Origin: Branchinecta lynchi
Taxonomy: Eukaryota; Arthropoda; Branchiopoda; Anostraca; Branchinectidae
NCBI GenBank assembly: GCA_023053575.1
Contig: JAKZAP010000001.1
Span: 19,424,533 to 19,488,532, forward strand
Reading direction: 5' to 3'
Length of the DNA: 64,000 nt
In this document: positions 33,242 through 44,889 of the stretch, piece after piece
How the letters are laid out: each line of letters starts with the position of its first letter
How positions within the stretch are numbered: the first letter of the stretch is position 1
The notes under the pieces: generated by a model
The model's database searches: none
What the model was told of the DNA's origin: nothing
Seen by the model: the letters and a program-made list of their open reading frames with translations, nothing else
Position numbers and translations under genes: made by a program

Positions 33242-33898
33242 TAGCAATTTTCTTATTGCGCTTGTCGACTCAGTCCTGACTTCCCGTTCTCCGAAGCGAA
33301 ATTGGACGCAAAATGACAAATGTGCGCGCCGCGGTTAGAAAGTGGGAAAACCAAGTAAAAGAGAACTAGTACAAAACAGGAAACAGACCTGTCGGCCTAC
33401 CAAGTCTGCTAAAATGACAAGAAGCTTTTGGCGAAGTTTGTTCCGTGACTGACGAAACTCCGCTCAGCCGAAAAAGCGCTATAAACTCGTAAAACGAAAC
33501 AATGGCCGCGTTCATTTTCGTTTTAATTTTAATAATAATTAACGTCGTTTAAATATTTTCATATTAGCGTTTTCTTTGTCACGTTCTATAAACGCCGTTT
33601 CACGAACGAAGTTGAAACGAAAACGTTAAGATTCGAACTAACTTAATATTTGCAACAGCATCTATAATAAAGTACTAGAATGGATTTTAGCATAACAGGA
33701 CCACTGTTTTTAAACTTGGTTTACAAGTTTAATTTGTTTTGTCGAGAACTTTGAAAATTCGCGCCTAATTACTGAACGGAGATGTTGAAATTGACTTTCC
33801 GGCTCAGTTCGTCGTTTCAGGAACGACGAATGAAACGGTGGTTCAACCGAACAAAGAAAACTCCTTATCATCGGCAGTTCAACGCAGTCCACGATCGG

Positions 33899-33960
33899 CG
33901 TTGTAAAGAAAACACTTGTATTAGAACGGCGTTGTAAAGAAAACGCTTGTATTAGAACGA
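33899..33960. repeat. 31-bp tandem duplication
   Basis: Two copies of CGTTGTAAAGAAAACRCTTG plus TATTAGAACGR at 33899 and 33930, two differences. Confidence 0.85.
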
Positions 33961-34563
33961 CGGTTGGAACAGCGAACCGAACGACAAAAACGAACACAGC
34001 TAAGTGTGGCTGGATAGGAGTTTTGATATTGTCTCACCCGTAGAACCATATTACATACGTGTCCGAGGGGGGATTTCGTCTTCTAGGGCAGTAGATTCGA
34101 CCATGATTGATTTCGTCAACACTGCCTCTACATGTCACTGTCGGCTGAATTCGTTGTTTGTAAACTATGAGCGTGTTCCACCCTACTTACCATAGATACT
34201 ACACACGGATTCGAGCTTCTTGGCGTTCAAGGCTGGAGACTTATTCTATTTTCGGTAAAATATCGTGCCACGGCTAATCAGGCCAATCACGTGACATATA
34301 CTGTAGTTACCACGCTGACTACGCTCCAGAGCGTGGTAAGCAAGTAGTAACCATTAGTTAGTATTTCGAGAACGTTGGAACGGTCAGCGTAGTAACTTTT
34401 CACGAATGTGGAATTAAAAAGTAACTAATAGTTACTATTGTTTAAAGGGTGGATAATACGGCGCAACAGCGGGAATGTCCCTTATAAAACTCGTTTTCAG
34501 CGATGTCGAATGCCCAAGGAGCACTTCTCAGCATTAGTGTACCTTTGATGGGTCCTATATTTT

Positions 34564-36698
34564 TATGGCACTTTCCCTTCGGGCAAATGCCATATAGCGA
34601 TTGTAATTTCTGTCCGTCAGTCGGTCTGTCGGTCCCGGTTTTGCTAGTTTGGGCACTTCCAGATAAGCTAGAATGATGAAACTTGGCAGGCGTATCAGGG
34701 ATCGGACCAGATTAAATTAGAAATAGTCGCTTCCTCGATCCGACCATCTGTAGGGGAGTGGAGGGAAACATTTTAGCCTACGAACCTCAGACGTTCCATT
34801 TTAGATTCAGACCGGATCCGGTGACATGGGGAGGAGTTGGAGGGGGAAACCGAAAATTTTGGAAGACATTTGAGTGGAGAGATCCAGATGAAACGTGGTG
34901 GAAAGAACACGCACAAGTCATAGATACGTCCGAATTTCTAGTGATCCCTTGAGTTTGGTGCTTCCTGGTGTGCTAGGACGACGAAAATTGGCGGGCATGT
35001 CAGGGACCGGACCAGATTAAATAGGAAATAGTCATTTCCCCAATCCGACCACCTGGGGGGGGGGGAAGCCACAAATTTAGGTATTTTTAACTTGCGAACG
35101 GGTGACCGGATCTTGATGAAATTTGATATTTAGGAGGATCTCGTGTCTGAGACGTCGCACTTTAAATCCGGGCTGGATCCGATGACACTGGGGGGAGTTG
35201 AAGGAAGGAACCAGAAATCTTGAGAAACGCTTAGAGTGGAGGGATCTAGATGCAACTTGGTAGGAAGAACAAGCAAAAGTCCTAGATACGTCATTGACAT
35301 AACCGGACCAGATCCGGGCACTGTGGGGGAGTTGGGGGGGGGGAGGTCCGGGTTTCTAGCGATCCCGCGAGTACGGCATACTTCCTGATGTGCTAGAACG
35401 ATGAAACTTGGCACATATGTCAGGGATCCGAACAGATTGACTTGAGAATGGGGGGAAGGGGGGATTGGAAAATTAATGAAACGCTTAAAGCAGAGAGATT
35501 GGGACGGAACTTAATGGAGAGAACAAGCATTAGGCTTAGATACGAAATTGACGGAGTCACTGGTTTCGGGGCTCTGTGGGGGGAGTCGAAGGGGGTTTCC
35601 AGAATTGCGGTAGTCGCGAGTAAGAATAGTTTCAGATGTACTAAGACAACAAAACTTCGCAGGCATATAAGTGACCCGATTTAATTGACTTAAGAACCTG
35701 ACACAACATACCCCGGAAACGTCCGTTCCTAGATCCGAGCATTTTTGTTGGAGCGAGGGAAGGAAATATGGAAATTGACTTCTGCAAATTGCGAACTAGT
35801 GGTCTGATTCGAGTGAAACTTAGTGGGTGATAGGAATCGACGACCTAGACATGTAAAACATGCGTTCAAGCTATATGCGACCAAGCTTGGGAGAATTGGG
35901 GGGGGGGGGCGGAAACTTTTGACAGGCACAAAAACCAGAGGGATGGACCGAATGAGATGCAAGTTCGACAGTGCCGGGTTTATGCGGCCTAGATTTGTTA
36001 TTTAGCATCTGGGCCGGATTCGGCCAAGGTAGGGGGAGTGGGGTACCGGAAGTTTGCGGATAGGCTATGCTCTGATTTCAGTAAGACTTGATGGACGGGA
36101 GAGGGGATTAAGAGATATGACGTTTATGTTTCCAAGTCCTCTTCTGCCACGGTTGGGGGAGGTAAAGGGAGATTGCCGGAAACTTTGTGGCTCGCATAGG
36201 GGTCAAACGAGTGCATACATTTAAATGAAATTTGGAATGTAGAGAGATTGTATACCCTAGACACCATATTTTAGTGTCCGAACCGGATCCGACAACGGTG
36301 GGGGGGGGGGGGTACCGGAATTTTTCAAAAATGCTCAGATTCGAGTGAAACTTGATAGATGGTAGAAAAGAAGATTCTTTAGATGATCCATTTTTTGGTC
36401 CGAACCAGATTCGGCCACGGTAGGGGGAAATGGAGGGAGTATCGGACATCGTGTAGCACGTCTAGGGATCAAACGAGTGGATTTATTGGCCTGAAACTTG
36501 GAAGCTTGGACAGTCATGCGCATTTGCTACAGATAATCCGAGACGATGCCGGAACTGCTCAGAATTGAGCGAAACCAAATATCCTATTTGTATTTCCGAA
36601 CCCCGTGTTTGGATGGCGGGTGTATTCTGTGACGTTCTCATCTACTTTCTTGTATCTCCTACTCGTAACAGGTGCCATATGAGCTCGTAGTTCTTGTT
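34564..36698 (+). mobile_element. Family H element, complete (2135 bp), ABC subfamily
   Basis: 5' hairpin degenerate (TATGGCACTTTCCC...GGGCAAATGCCATA), then about fifteen monomers with GAAACTT (for example 34678, 35117-type, 35817, 36350). The last third (35700-36560) has variant monomers shared with 50940-51610. Ends ACAGGTGCCATATGAGC, hairpin, TTCTTGTT. No target duplication (TATTT on the left, GTCTT on the right). Confidence 0.82.
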
Positions 36699-37884
36699 GT
36701 CTTTTTGGTTTTAACGACGTTTTGGGACCCCAAAAACGGACAGGCGAATGGGTCCTGTATAATATGGATTAGTCCCTTCTTGAATTTTACCTTGAAATTT
36801 TGTGTGGTCTTTATGAGCCCTTGGTAGGCTTAATAGCCTTTTACCCAAGTTGATTACAGTGTCGAGTGCAAGATGGCATGAGAGAGAGACAGGGTATATT
36901 TAGAAACTATCATAGCATAACGAAATTCAGTTTCTTACTCATTGTCGAGTGTAAAATGACATGCTGACATATTCTTCTTCATGTCCTCGTCGAACCGACC
37001 ATCGGCTCCGGAAGAGAACCGTACGTTCGTAGGTCTAAGAATTCCTTCATCAAGTATACATTTGCAGAGATAGGGTAGAAAACGTTTTCTTCCACTCGTT
37101 TACTCGCTTAATCGATAGTTGAAATCGGCAAAAGCGTCACGGGCTATAATTGCAGTTTGCTCACTTCACGGTCGATTACCTTTCCATTTCCGGGCAAAAC
37201 CGATATTAACCGGAGAAGGGATTGATATAATACCCCCGGAGCGTAACAGATGTATTAAACCGTACTAGCTCGAAAAGTGCGAATAAAGCTAATTTGCTGA
37301 AGGGTGAAGTTTCACTCCAGCAGATAAATAGATATGTTTCTCGCTGAGCGTCCCGAGGGCCATGGCAACAGTTTATCACAAAATTAGAACACAGACACAC
37401 AGATCTGCTCCAAAATCTTTCTCTACTATAATGACATAGCCTAGTAGTTACAGATATAATGCTGTAGTGGTACTATAAATAATGAATGGTGTGATTTCCG
37501 TTTTGTTCGTATTTTTTATTCTAAAAAAATTACTTCTGTCTTCCATCCCTAGCCTTTAGAATCGTCCGTTCTCTTTATAGTAGCAAAACCGAAATTTATT
37601 TCACTCCAGTAGATATCTGTGGGTGTTATCTTTTCGGGTATGACATTGTTCTACTCACTCCGGCTAGTGTCTCCTTCCTGGGGGTAATTAGCCAGTGTTG
37701 AAGCTAGGCCACCAGAAAGGGAGTCGCATAAGCCTCTCCAGCGGTTCGGATGGCCCGCCTTTCTCCGCGTATCCAGTCGGAACGTAGCGGCCCGAGAAAC
37801 AAAGAAGTACCAGACTGTGACAGTAGGCAATTGGGATTCTCTTCAAAGCACACTGTTATTCTTTATTTCTTTATTCACATTACC

Positions 37885-38885
37885 TTAAAGGAAAACTCGT
37901 ACTATTGGGAGTTTTTGTTCCAATAGTGTAAAAATAGTCGAATACTTTCAAACTGGGCTCTGCTTTTAACAAACCATCCACGTCTTTGGCTGGTATAATG
38001 GACCGTTCACGCTTATGTTGTAAGACGAATAAAAGGTCTTCGCGTTGTAAGCCTTATCCTATGCAGCCGTTCAACTTGAAAATCAAGTTGTACGCCGCTC
38101 TCCGACGTTTGAATCGTGTATTGCGTAGATATTCCAAACTGAGCATTAAACCTGACAATCCATCCCTTGAGAACATAACCTTTGATGACTTTCATGTGGA
38201 ATTTTAGATGAGCCTTGACCGGTTTTACGAAAATCCAGTACAATACTCGGTATAATATCTGCTGCTGTGTCTGTTGGGCTAGTGTATATTCCTCGATTTA
38301 GTTTTGAGCCTACCAGGATTGTTCTTCTTATTTCAGATAAGGTAAAAAGCTTGTAACTGTCAAAACACAATTAGCTGTGTAAATTAGTATGACTGACTTT
38401 CATTCAAGGAATTGATTCAGTCTGCATTCAGTACTTTTATATAACAAGTATTTCTCCTTAAATGTTTGTCTCTTTCTTCTTCAGTAGTCACGTGATGGAA
38501 ACGCATTGCTATGATTGGTCACGTATAACTTTTAACACACAAAATAGAACCCGTTCCTATTAATTTTTACCACAGCAAGACTCGGCGGGATGAAAATTTA
38601 CCACACATATTCGCGGATAGCACGTATCAGAAATTCTACACCTTAAACTTAAGCTTGAACGGCAAAGACGCGGCAAATTTACAGGACCTTTTCTTCTGAC
38701 TTTTGAGTCAGAAAAGTCGCTTCGAAAATAGCAAAACATGGCAAGTGTAAAAAAAAAATGTGTGCTAATTAGGGGGGGGGGGGTAGAACATATCCTATGA
38801 AATTCGGGTTTTCAAGTTTGATAATGGGTGGATCCAGTACGGAAGCGGGTTGGATTAGTATTATAAGTGCGACGGGTCCTTTTAA
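37885..38885. mobile_element. TTAA-bounded element, longer relative (1.0 kb)
   Basis: Left end TTAAAGGAAAACTCG with TCGAATACTTTCAAACTGGG resembles the left end of copies at 24541 and 42902. The right end GGAAGCGGGTTGGATTAGTA...GGTCCT with TTAA matches their right end. The roughly 700-bp middle is not shared. It may be a larger family member or two fused ends. Confidence 0.6.
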
Positions 38886-39051
38886 TACTCTTGCAGAGAT
38901 AAAATTTAAACAAAAATGGAATTTGCTATTGCTGTGAGAAAAAATTGTATCTGTCAGCAACTTCTCCCTCTACTTTCCTGAGACCGTTCCGGAGCCGGCG
39001 GCTATGAAACCCCAAAATAAGGAGCTAATTCATCTTGTTTTTCCTTTTCAG

Positions 39052-39286
39052 TTCGTTGCTCACCCTAATGTTCAACAGCTTCTCGCCAGCATTTGGTACG
39101 AAGGCCTGCCCGGATTTCGCCGGAAAAACATTGTCCTCCAGTCAATAGAAGTGTTCCTGATTGGTATCTTTTTTCCGGTTTTGTCGATTATGTACATTCT
39201 AGCGCCACATTCCGCCGGCGGCCGATTCATGCGGAAGCCCTTCATCAAATTCATCTGTCATTCGGCGTCCTACTTTACATTCCTTT
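39052..39286 (+). CDS. TRPC channel exon: pre-S1 region and first part of S1
   Basis: Acceptor ttccttttcag, donor gtgagt, phase 0 in and phase 1 out. It begins FVAHPNVQQLLASIWYEGLP and GFRRKN, the strongly conserved segment ahead of the membrane domain. A hydrophobic stretch VFLIGIFFPVLSIMYILAP follows (the pre-S1 elbow segment of TRPC channels), then KPFIKFICHSASYFTFL, which with the next exon forms S1. The split of S1 across the exon junction restores TFLFLLILASQRIE without gain or loss. No signal peptide is expected, because both termini of these channels are cytosolic. Confidence 0.95.
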
Positions 39287-40477
39287 GTGAGTATACTTCC
39301 TTTATCGCTCCGCTTCGAGAGGAAGGAATTGAATGGCAATAGTTGCATTTTTGCTGATACCATGGTATCTGTTACCACGGTCTAAAGTCTTTTTGCAGTT
39401 ATCGTGGTATCTGGCCAGTTATCGTAGTAACAGATATTCGGATACTTCGTGCCTTATTTTATCCGTAGTTTTAATGTGACTTAACAGAATTTTAACCATG
39501 TATGACAAATCCCGTGCATTTTGTTGGATCAGAATTTTGGGAATAAATGATATTGAAAAAATTGAAAAAAAAGTCATCTCACTTTCATCAAATTTTGTCA
39601 GATTCATGAGAAAGAAGTTTAGCACTTAATGATGTAACTGGATATCTGTTTTTTCTTTTAGGATGACTTCGAAACTGCAATTTCGGCAATAGTCGTTTTT
39701 GCTGAGCACCGTGTATCAGATACTACGATAACTGCAAAAACAACTAATTGCAGATCCAGTTACCGTTGTAACAGATACCATGGTATCAGCAAAAACACAA
39801 CTAATGAGTCTATGCTGGTTACTGTTGGCTAGGCGCTAGACCCTAACTCTGAAAGGACACTTTTGTTATATTTTTGAGGGTTTACAAATTTCTTCTACTA
39901 AGATTCGTAGTTCTCGCCAACGACAACCCGTGAACGGGGTGGGTGGGGTAGGTGCGACTCCATCAGTGTTTTACAGCCACAGGAATTTCACGAGCAATCT
40001 CAGTTCACAAGCAATTTCATCTTCCTATATCCACCTTTGATCAAGTTATGAACAATAGTCACTGGGTGATCTGGGCCCGATTGCCCCTGAACCGGGTAGA
40101 TTTGGAGGGTGGGACCCCCAAAAAGGCACAACTAGACCCCAGTGCCAATGTGTCTTCCAAGTTTCAACCTGATACCTGTAGTGGTTCACGAGTTACGAAC
40201 CCCACTAAAAACAGCGAAAACGGAAAACAGAAAACCTTCTACAGGGGACACAAGAGTGGATTGTTCACAAATCGACACTCCACGAAAAACTAACCAGGGT
40301 AGACCAAAATATTGATTAGTCTTCAAAGAAGCAGTTTGAACACAGAAATAAAATAGGAGGCATTGAAACTATATCAGTTGCATGAAACTTCGCATTTCAT
40401 TTCATATTAACGTACTGCCGAAGTTTTATTTTCCCAAATCCGACAGAAAGTTCTACTTACTATCGTCTTTATTCTAG
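39287..40477 (+). other. Intron 6 (1.2 kb), shortest in the window
   Basis: Starts 55 bp before a 460-bp palindromic MITE (39342-39801). The rest, 39804-40477, has no gene; an open frame at 39952-40293 carries no domain. The acceptor is ttattctag. Confidence 0.82.
39342..39801. mobile_element. GATACCATGGTATC palindromic MITE, copy 1 (460 bp)
   Basis: Left GTTGCATTTTTGCTGATACC, right complement ending GCAAAAACACAAC, both flanked by TA (39340-39341, 39802-39803). The palindrome GATACCATGGTATC stands near both ends, and the middle (TCATCAAATTTTGTCAGATT, AAGAAGTTTAGCACTTA) is shared with the copy at 53083. Confidence 0.83.
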
Positions 40478-40630
40478 TTTTATTGATCCTCGCATCGCAG
40501 CGAATTGAAAGCACCCTGGCAACCTGGTTCGGACCTGACGGTGTCGCTCACTTTCTTTCCGACGATACAGCAACTAAAAGAGGGGCCAATCCCACGTTTG
40601 TAGAATGGCTGATTCTCTCATGGGTTTTCG
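40478..40630 (+). CDS. TRPC channel exon: end of S1, extracellular loop, start of S2
   Basis: Phase 1 in, phase 1 out, donor gtaagt. The peptide starts with the hydrophobic FLLILAS end of S1, then QRIES and a short variable loop (TWFGPDGVAHFLSDDTATK) expected to face outside, then RGANPTFVEWLILSWVFG, the start of S2. RGAxPTFxEWLI is a family hallmark. The loop contains no N-x-S/T glycosylation sequon except NPT, which is blocked by the proline. Length agrees with the compact S1-S2 loop of TRPC proteins. Confidence 0.94.
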
Positions 40631-40754
40631 GTAAGTCCTTTAAGCCTTCATTATACTGTGCCTCTGGTAACCGAATCCCTTAAAGGGTTGGTCGGGTTTC
40701 TTTCGATAAAAAGTTTGCTTTCTTAAATGAGTGATTATGAAATGGTCGTCACTC

Positions 40755-41109
40755 TTCACCCTGAACTTCATGAATATCCCTGACCTCCGCTGATAACCGG
40801 ATTCCTGAATCGAGGAAAGAAATGGTGAAACTAAAATATGTTAGTTGCGAACCCCTCACTCGATTCCAAGGATATTAATTGCTTACCACTGACAGATTAA
40901 TAAAACGGAAAGAAATGGCTAATTTTAAACGTGTAAGTTGCCGACCCCTCACAGCATACTAAACAGAGGAAAGGTACGGTGCAGCTTGCCAATTTTTTCA
41001 AACTGGTGCATCTTTTCTCGTTTTATTTTGCCTTTCTTGATTTTGTTATACTTGCCTGCTTTTCTCGTGCACTGTGCCTTTCCTTTCCGTTCCTGCTTTA
41101 GTCGATCCC
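40755..41109. mobile_element. Diverged relative of the 60781 foldback element
   Basis: Shares AAGTTGCCGACCCCTCA, ATACTAAAYAGAGGAAAGG, CTGCTTTTCTCG and the right end TTTAGTCGATCCC (41097-41109) with 60781-61278. The left end is not recognisable. Confidence 0.6.
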
Positions 41110-41117
41110 GTTGCCGG

Positions 41118-41280
41118 ATATCAATCAATCAATCAATCAATAAATTTATTACCCGAAATACACACACGGTGTAAACACGGAGTAAATATAAAAAGAGAAA
41201 AAAAAGAAAAGAAAGAGAAGAAAAAGCAGATACAGACATATATTTTTTTAAACTGGCAAGAACCAACCGTTTGGAGGTAG
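41118..41280 (-). mobile_element. LINE/SINE-type 3' tail, minus strand
   Basis: (ATCA)n at 41121-41141 directly followed by ATAAATTTATTACCCG; read on the minus strand this is a 3' end with an (TTGA/TGAT)n tail, as in the other retroelement ends of the window. The body is not identified. Confidence 0.45.
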
Positions 41281-41575
41281 AGTGCCCTTTGAAATGTCGC
41301 CGTATAATACCTATATGGAGGAGATGAAAGGGGACATTTTCCAGTTTTTGTCTGAAGCGGATCTGACCTCAGTGAGGGGAGTTGAAGGGTACCGGAAATC
41401 ATACGGGAATCTTGCGGCATACGTAACTCTCGAACGAGTAATCCCATCTGGGGAAACTCATCTGGACTGGATCCAGTGCCGATTGGGGAGCTAAAGGGGG
41501 GTAGAGGAAGTTGTTTCACTTCAACACCGGATCCTGGCATTCTGGAGGGAGTCGGAAGAGGGTATTCCATTTGTA
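41280..41575 (+). mobile_element. Decayed family H monomers
   Basis: TTGAAGGGTACCGGAAATC, GAACGAGTAATC, GGAAACTCATCTGGACTGG and a final G-run correspond to B and A monomers. Both borders are lost. Confidence 0.5.
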
Positions 41576-42442
41576 TGTCCAGGCCGTATGCGATCCTTAG
41601 CTGAAATACTTGCTCAGTTGCGTGCTCACGCTTATTACTTCAGTGGACCCTAAAGCCTAACCGCGTCTATTTCTCAATTAAGCTAGATTTTCAAAATAAT
41701 TTCCAAGAAATTTCCGAATATCGCATTCAGTGAGTGTCATTTTGAAAGCTAGTTTTTTGGCAGGGCAGTTTCGCTGAACTAGTCCCGCTTTGCCTAGTGA
41801 TCACTTACAGAAAGTCCGGCGATGTAAGACAGACGGTTCGTAGACATCTTTCGGTAGATAATTTTTTCTTTCTTTGCATAATTCGATAATGTTTGTGAGT
41901 GATCGTTCAACCTCTGTCAGATCTCCACTCTTTTACTTTGAATAAGAACGTATATACTTATCATAGTCCGCCAACTTCTTCACAAGTTTCCAACGCACTC
42001 ACTTCCAACGACCTTCCTGACTGATTAGAATCCGTCCCAGATAAAGCAATCGACCTTGTTTTATGCATTGTAAATTATCATATGGAACGGCACTGAGTGA
42101 TCTGAGTCTGGTTAAGATTTCTTATAGAAGAGACATCGTTTCGGAGAGATTATGGTAAAACTGGTAAAGTTTCCCGAATTGGAGCGATTTTCTCCTCTAC
42201 CTTACCAGCTATTACGACAGTCTGAGAAGACAGATTGTTTGATTTATTCTGAGTATTTCAATCCTTCATACCAAAAGCTGCACTTCTTTATCCGAATCAA
42301 ACCATCTGCTTTTGCTTTTTACAAATCGACCTTCTGTTCACGGTCAACAGACAAGAGTTCAGGCACCAGACATTCCCATCTTATCCCTAAACATCTTATC
42401 CCTAACATCTTAAAGTAACCAATTTTGAGAAAGATAAACATT

Positions 42443-42630
42443 AGCAAGAGCTGTAAGCTCATTCGGCACTTGCAAGGGTTTGTCGCATGTATATCAGCAA
42501 AGGATTGCGTTGTGGTCGGATGGTTCTTCCCAGACCCCGCCGCTTCCATCTCCTCAGTAGCATATACTAGTCCTGTCCGCCAAGTTCTTTCCTGATCTCC
42601 CCACCCTTATTGTGTCAGAAGATTTCCAAG
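42443..42630 (-). mobile_element. Family H 3' end, minus strand
   Basis: Read on the minus strand, it ends GCAAGTGCCGAATGAGCTT, ACAGCTCTTGCT. About 150 bp of diverged monomer precede it. Confidence 0.6.
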
Positions 42631-42901
42631 AAAAAAAAAACTGTAACTGCCCCACAGTAATCTGGACTAATCGTAACTGAGCATCTGTGACGAGTGACCA
42701 TAGAAATTCCCCACTTTGCCAGTGGCACACAAATATTATTCCTCTGTGTGATTAACAAGAACACTTTAGGGGTGTCAGGAATTAATTTTTAATAATAGCC
42801 CTAGAGGCAGGGGAATATGAAAATGAATCGTTTGGCCCAAGTATTTTCACCGTGCGGTGAAGATGCCACGTTCACTAAGAATTAATTAATAAGCAAAAGC
42901 C

Positions 42902-43282
42902 TTAAAGGACCCCTCGCACTATTTACTCTTTAACTTATAGTATTTTAAAATATTTGAATACTTTAAACTAGGCTGTGCGTTCAACAGATAGCCCACGTTT
43001 TTGGCTGTTTTAAGTCTTTTCCGAGACTCGTTGACTTATAGCGAAAACAGGGAAACAAGTTACAGAAACGTTTATTCCGATGGAAAAACTTCTCGCAGAC
43101 AACCGTCGCCAGCGTGATTCACGTCGAAGGTAGCAAACCACGGCAAGTGAGAAAATCAGCGTAGTACGATCACCGTAAATAAAAAAAATCACCGTACGAA
43201 ATTAGGGTCCCGGGTTTAGAAATATATGGAATGATAATGGAAGTAGGTTGCGTTAGTAAGATAGGTAAGACAGGTCCTTTAA
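42902..43282. mobile_element. TTAA-bounded element, copy B (381 bp)
   Basis: TTAAAGGACC at the left, GGTCCTTTAA at the right, similar over its whole length to 24541-24919. Neither copy has an open frame of note. Confidence 0.83.
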
Positions 43283-43386
43283 GTCAAAATGATAATGAGC
43301 CCTTGCAAAAGGTTAAAATCGAATTGGGACGTCTGGGATGTATGTTATTGTCAGTTATCTAAGAGCTTGTTTTTCGAAAAGCTTGT

Positions 43387-44310
43387 TATGGCACTTGCAG
43401 CCTCTGGCTGAAGTGCCATACCTATCGCAATTCCGTCTGTTGGTCTGTCGGTCGGTCGGTTTGTCTATAACACTTTTCCGAGTGATGGTACGTCCAAATG
43501 TGCTACATCGATGAAACTTGAAAGGCGTATGAGGGACCCGATCAAACTAACTTGGAAATAATCAGCTTCCCGATCCGACCATCTGGAGGAGAGTGGAGGG
43601 CGGGGGAATCTGGAAAATTGAGGTCAGTCTGTCACACTTTTTCGAGTTAGGGTACTTCCAGATGTGCTAGGACGATGAAACTTGGCAGACATATCAGGGA
43701 CCTAACCAAACTAACTTGGAAATAATCAGTTTTCTGATGCGACCATCTGGGGGGGGGGAGTGGATGACGGGGGAATATGGAAATTAAATAGTCCGTAAGT
43801 TTCGAACGGGTGATCGGATTGGAAAGAAACTTAAATAGATAACATATCTGTGATTTCCCATTTCAAGTCCGGACCGGATCTGACAACTATGGGGGAGATG
43901 GGGAGAGGGAGACCGAAAATCTCGAGAAACGGTTAGAATGGAGGGATCGGAGTGAAACACGCGTCTGCTGTAGACAAATCATTTACACGGTTGGACTGGA
44001 TCTGGACGCCTGGGAGGGGGGGGGGGTGTTTCCTGTATTTCCGGTGATGGTGGTTTTGGGGATTTTCACGACGAAACTTGGCAGGCATATCAGGGACCTG
44101 ATCAAACTGTCTTGGAAATAAACATTCCCTTGATCCGATCATCGTGCGGGGAGTGGAGGGAGGGGGGGGGGTGTCCGGAATATTGAGTCATGCATAACTT
44201 TGGAACGTGTATCGGATTGGAATGAAATTAATAACTGCATACGTGACATATCTCTGATGTCCCATTAGAATTCCGAACCGGATTCGATATATGTGGGGGA
44301 GTTGGGGGGG
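43387..44310 (+). mobile_element. Family H element, 5' part
   Basis: Intact hairpin TATGGCACTTGCAGCC...GGCTGAAGTGCCATA (stem extended by four bases compared with other copies), then A, B and C monomers. It stops at GGGGGAGTTGGGGGGG where the ATTCGAGAA foldback starts, so the foldback may have inserted in it or replaced its 3' half. Confidence 0.78.
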
Positions 44311-44720
44311 TCTTCGAGAAAAAAGTCTTCGAGAGTTTTAGTAAGTTTTCTAGAAACTACAAAAGTATTCGAGAAAAGATAAAAGTATTCGAGACTGTTT
44401 TAGAAGTATTTAAAATTTAAATTTAAATTAGGTATCCGATAATGAAATAACTTTATTCGAGAATAACAAAAATATATTCAAGAATTTTTTTTTAATTCTC
44501 AAATGTATCTTTATCATTCTCGAAAACATTTGTTTCATTCTCGAGTTCCTTCTTTCAACTAAAATGTCAAGTACACTTTAGAAATTTTCGAGTACTTTTT
44601 ATCTTTTCTCGAATACTTTTTGTAGTTTCTCGAAGATCTAAAAAAAAATCTCGAAAACTTTCTGTCGATCCTTGGATGGAAACACCGATTCCTCGAATGG
44701 ATTCTCAAATACATTTTTGA
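44310..44720. repeat. ATTCGAGAA foldback family, copy 1
   Basis: Left half on + carries TTCGAGA words (GTATTCGAGAAAAGATAAAA), right half carries the complements (ATCTTTTCTCGAATACTTTT), pairing around 44490. Over a dozen TTCGAGA/TCTCGAA words. Confidence 0.8.
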
Positions 44721-44889
44721 CGTATTTAGGCTAAAAACCCATTCCATACTTGCAACACAGGTATAAGCGCAAGGTACCATAAATCTGACAGGAAAAGTCC
44801 ACTACTGGAAAATCAACTAAAATCCCCACAATTATTTGGAAACGGGTTAGAACATATCTATTACAGACCCTGGCATTACTATTTTCAGG

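Larger units (their letters stand above)
26262..39051 (+). other. Intron 5 (12.8 kb), largest in the window
   Basis: Holds a composite repeat block from 26566 to 29502 (family K interrupted by a LINE, then a YVDD LINE fragment, then family H), a minus-strand LINE piece (29595-30180), a TTYGGT-rich stretch (30340-30750), a minus-strand YVDD LINE (31660-32700), a palindromic MITE (32891-33241), a 31-bp tandem duplication (33899-33960), a complete H element (34564-36698) and a TTAA-bounded element (37885-38885). The stretches 30751-31600, 33242-33898, 33961-34563 and 36699-37884 show no recognisable gene; 34290-34450 has short inverted GTAACT/AGTTAC motifs. Confidence 0.8.
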
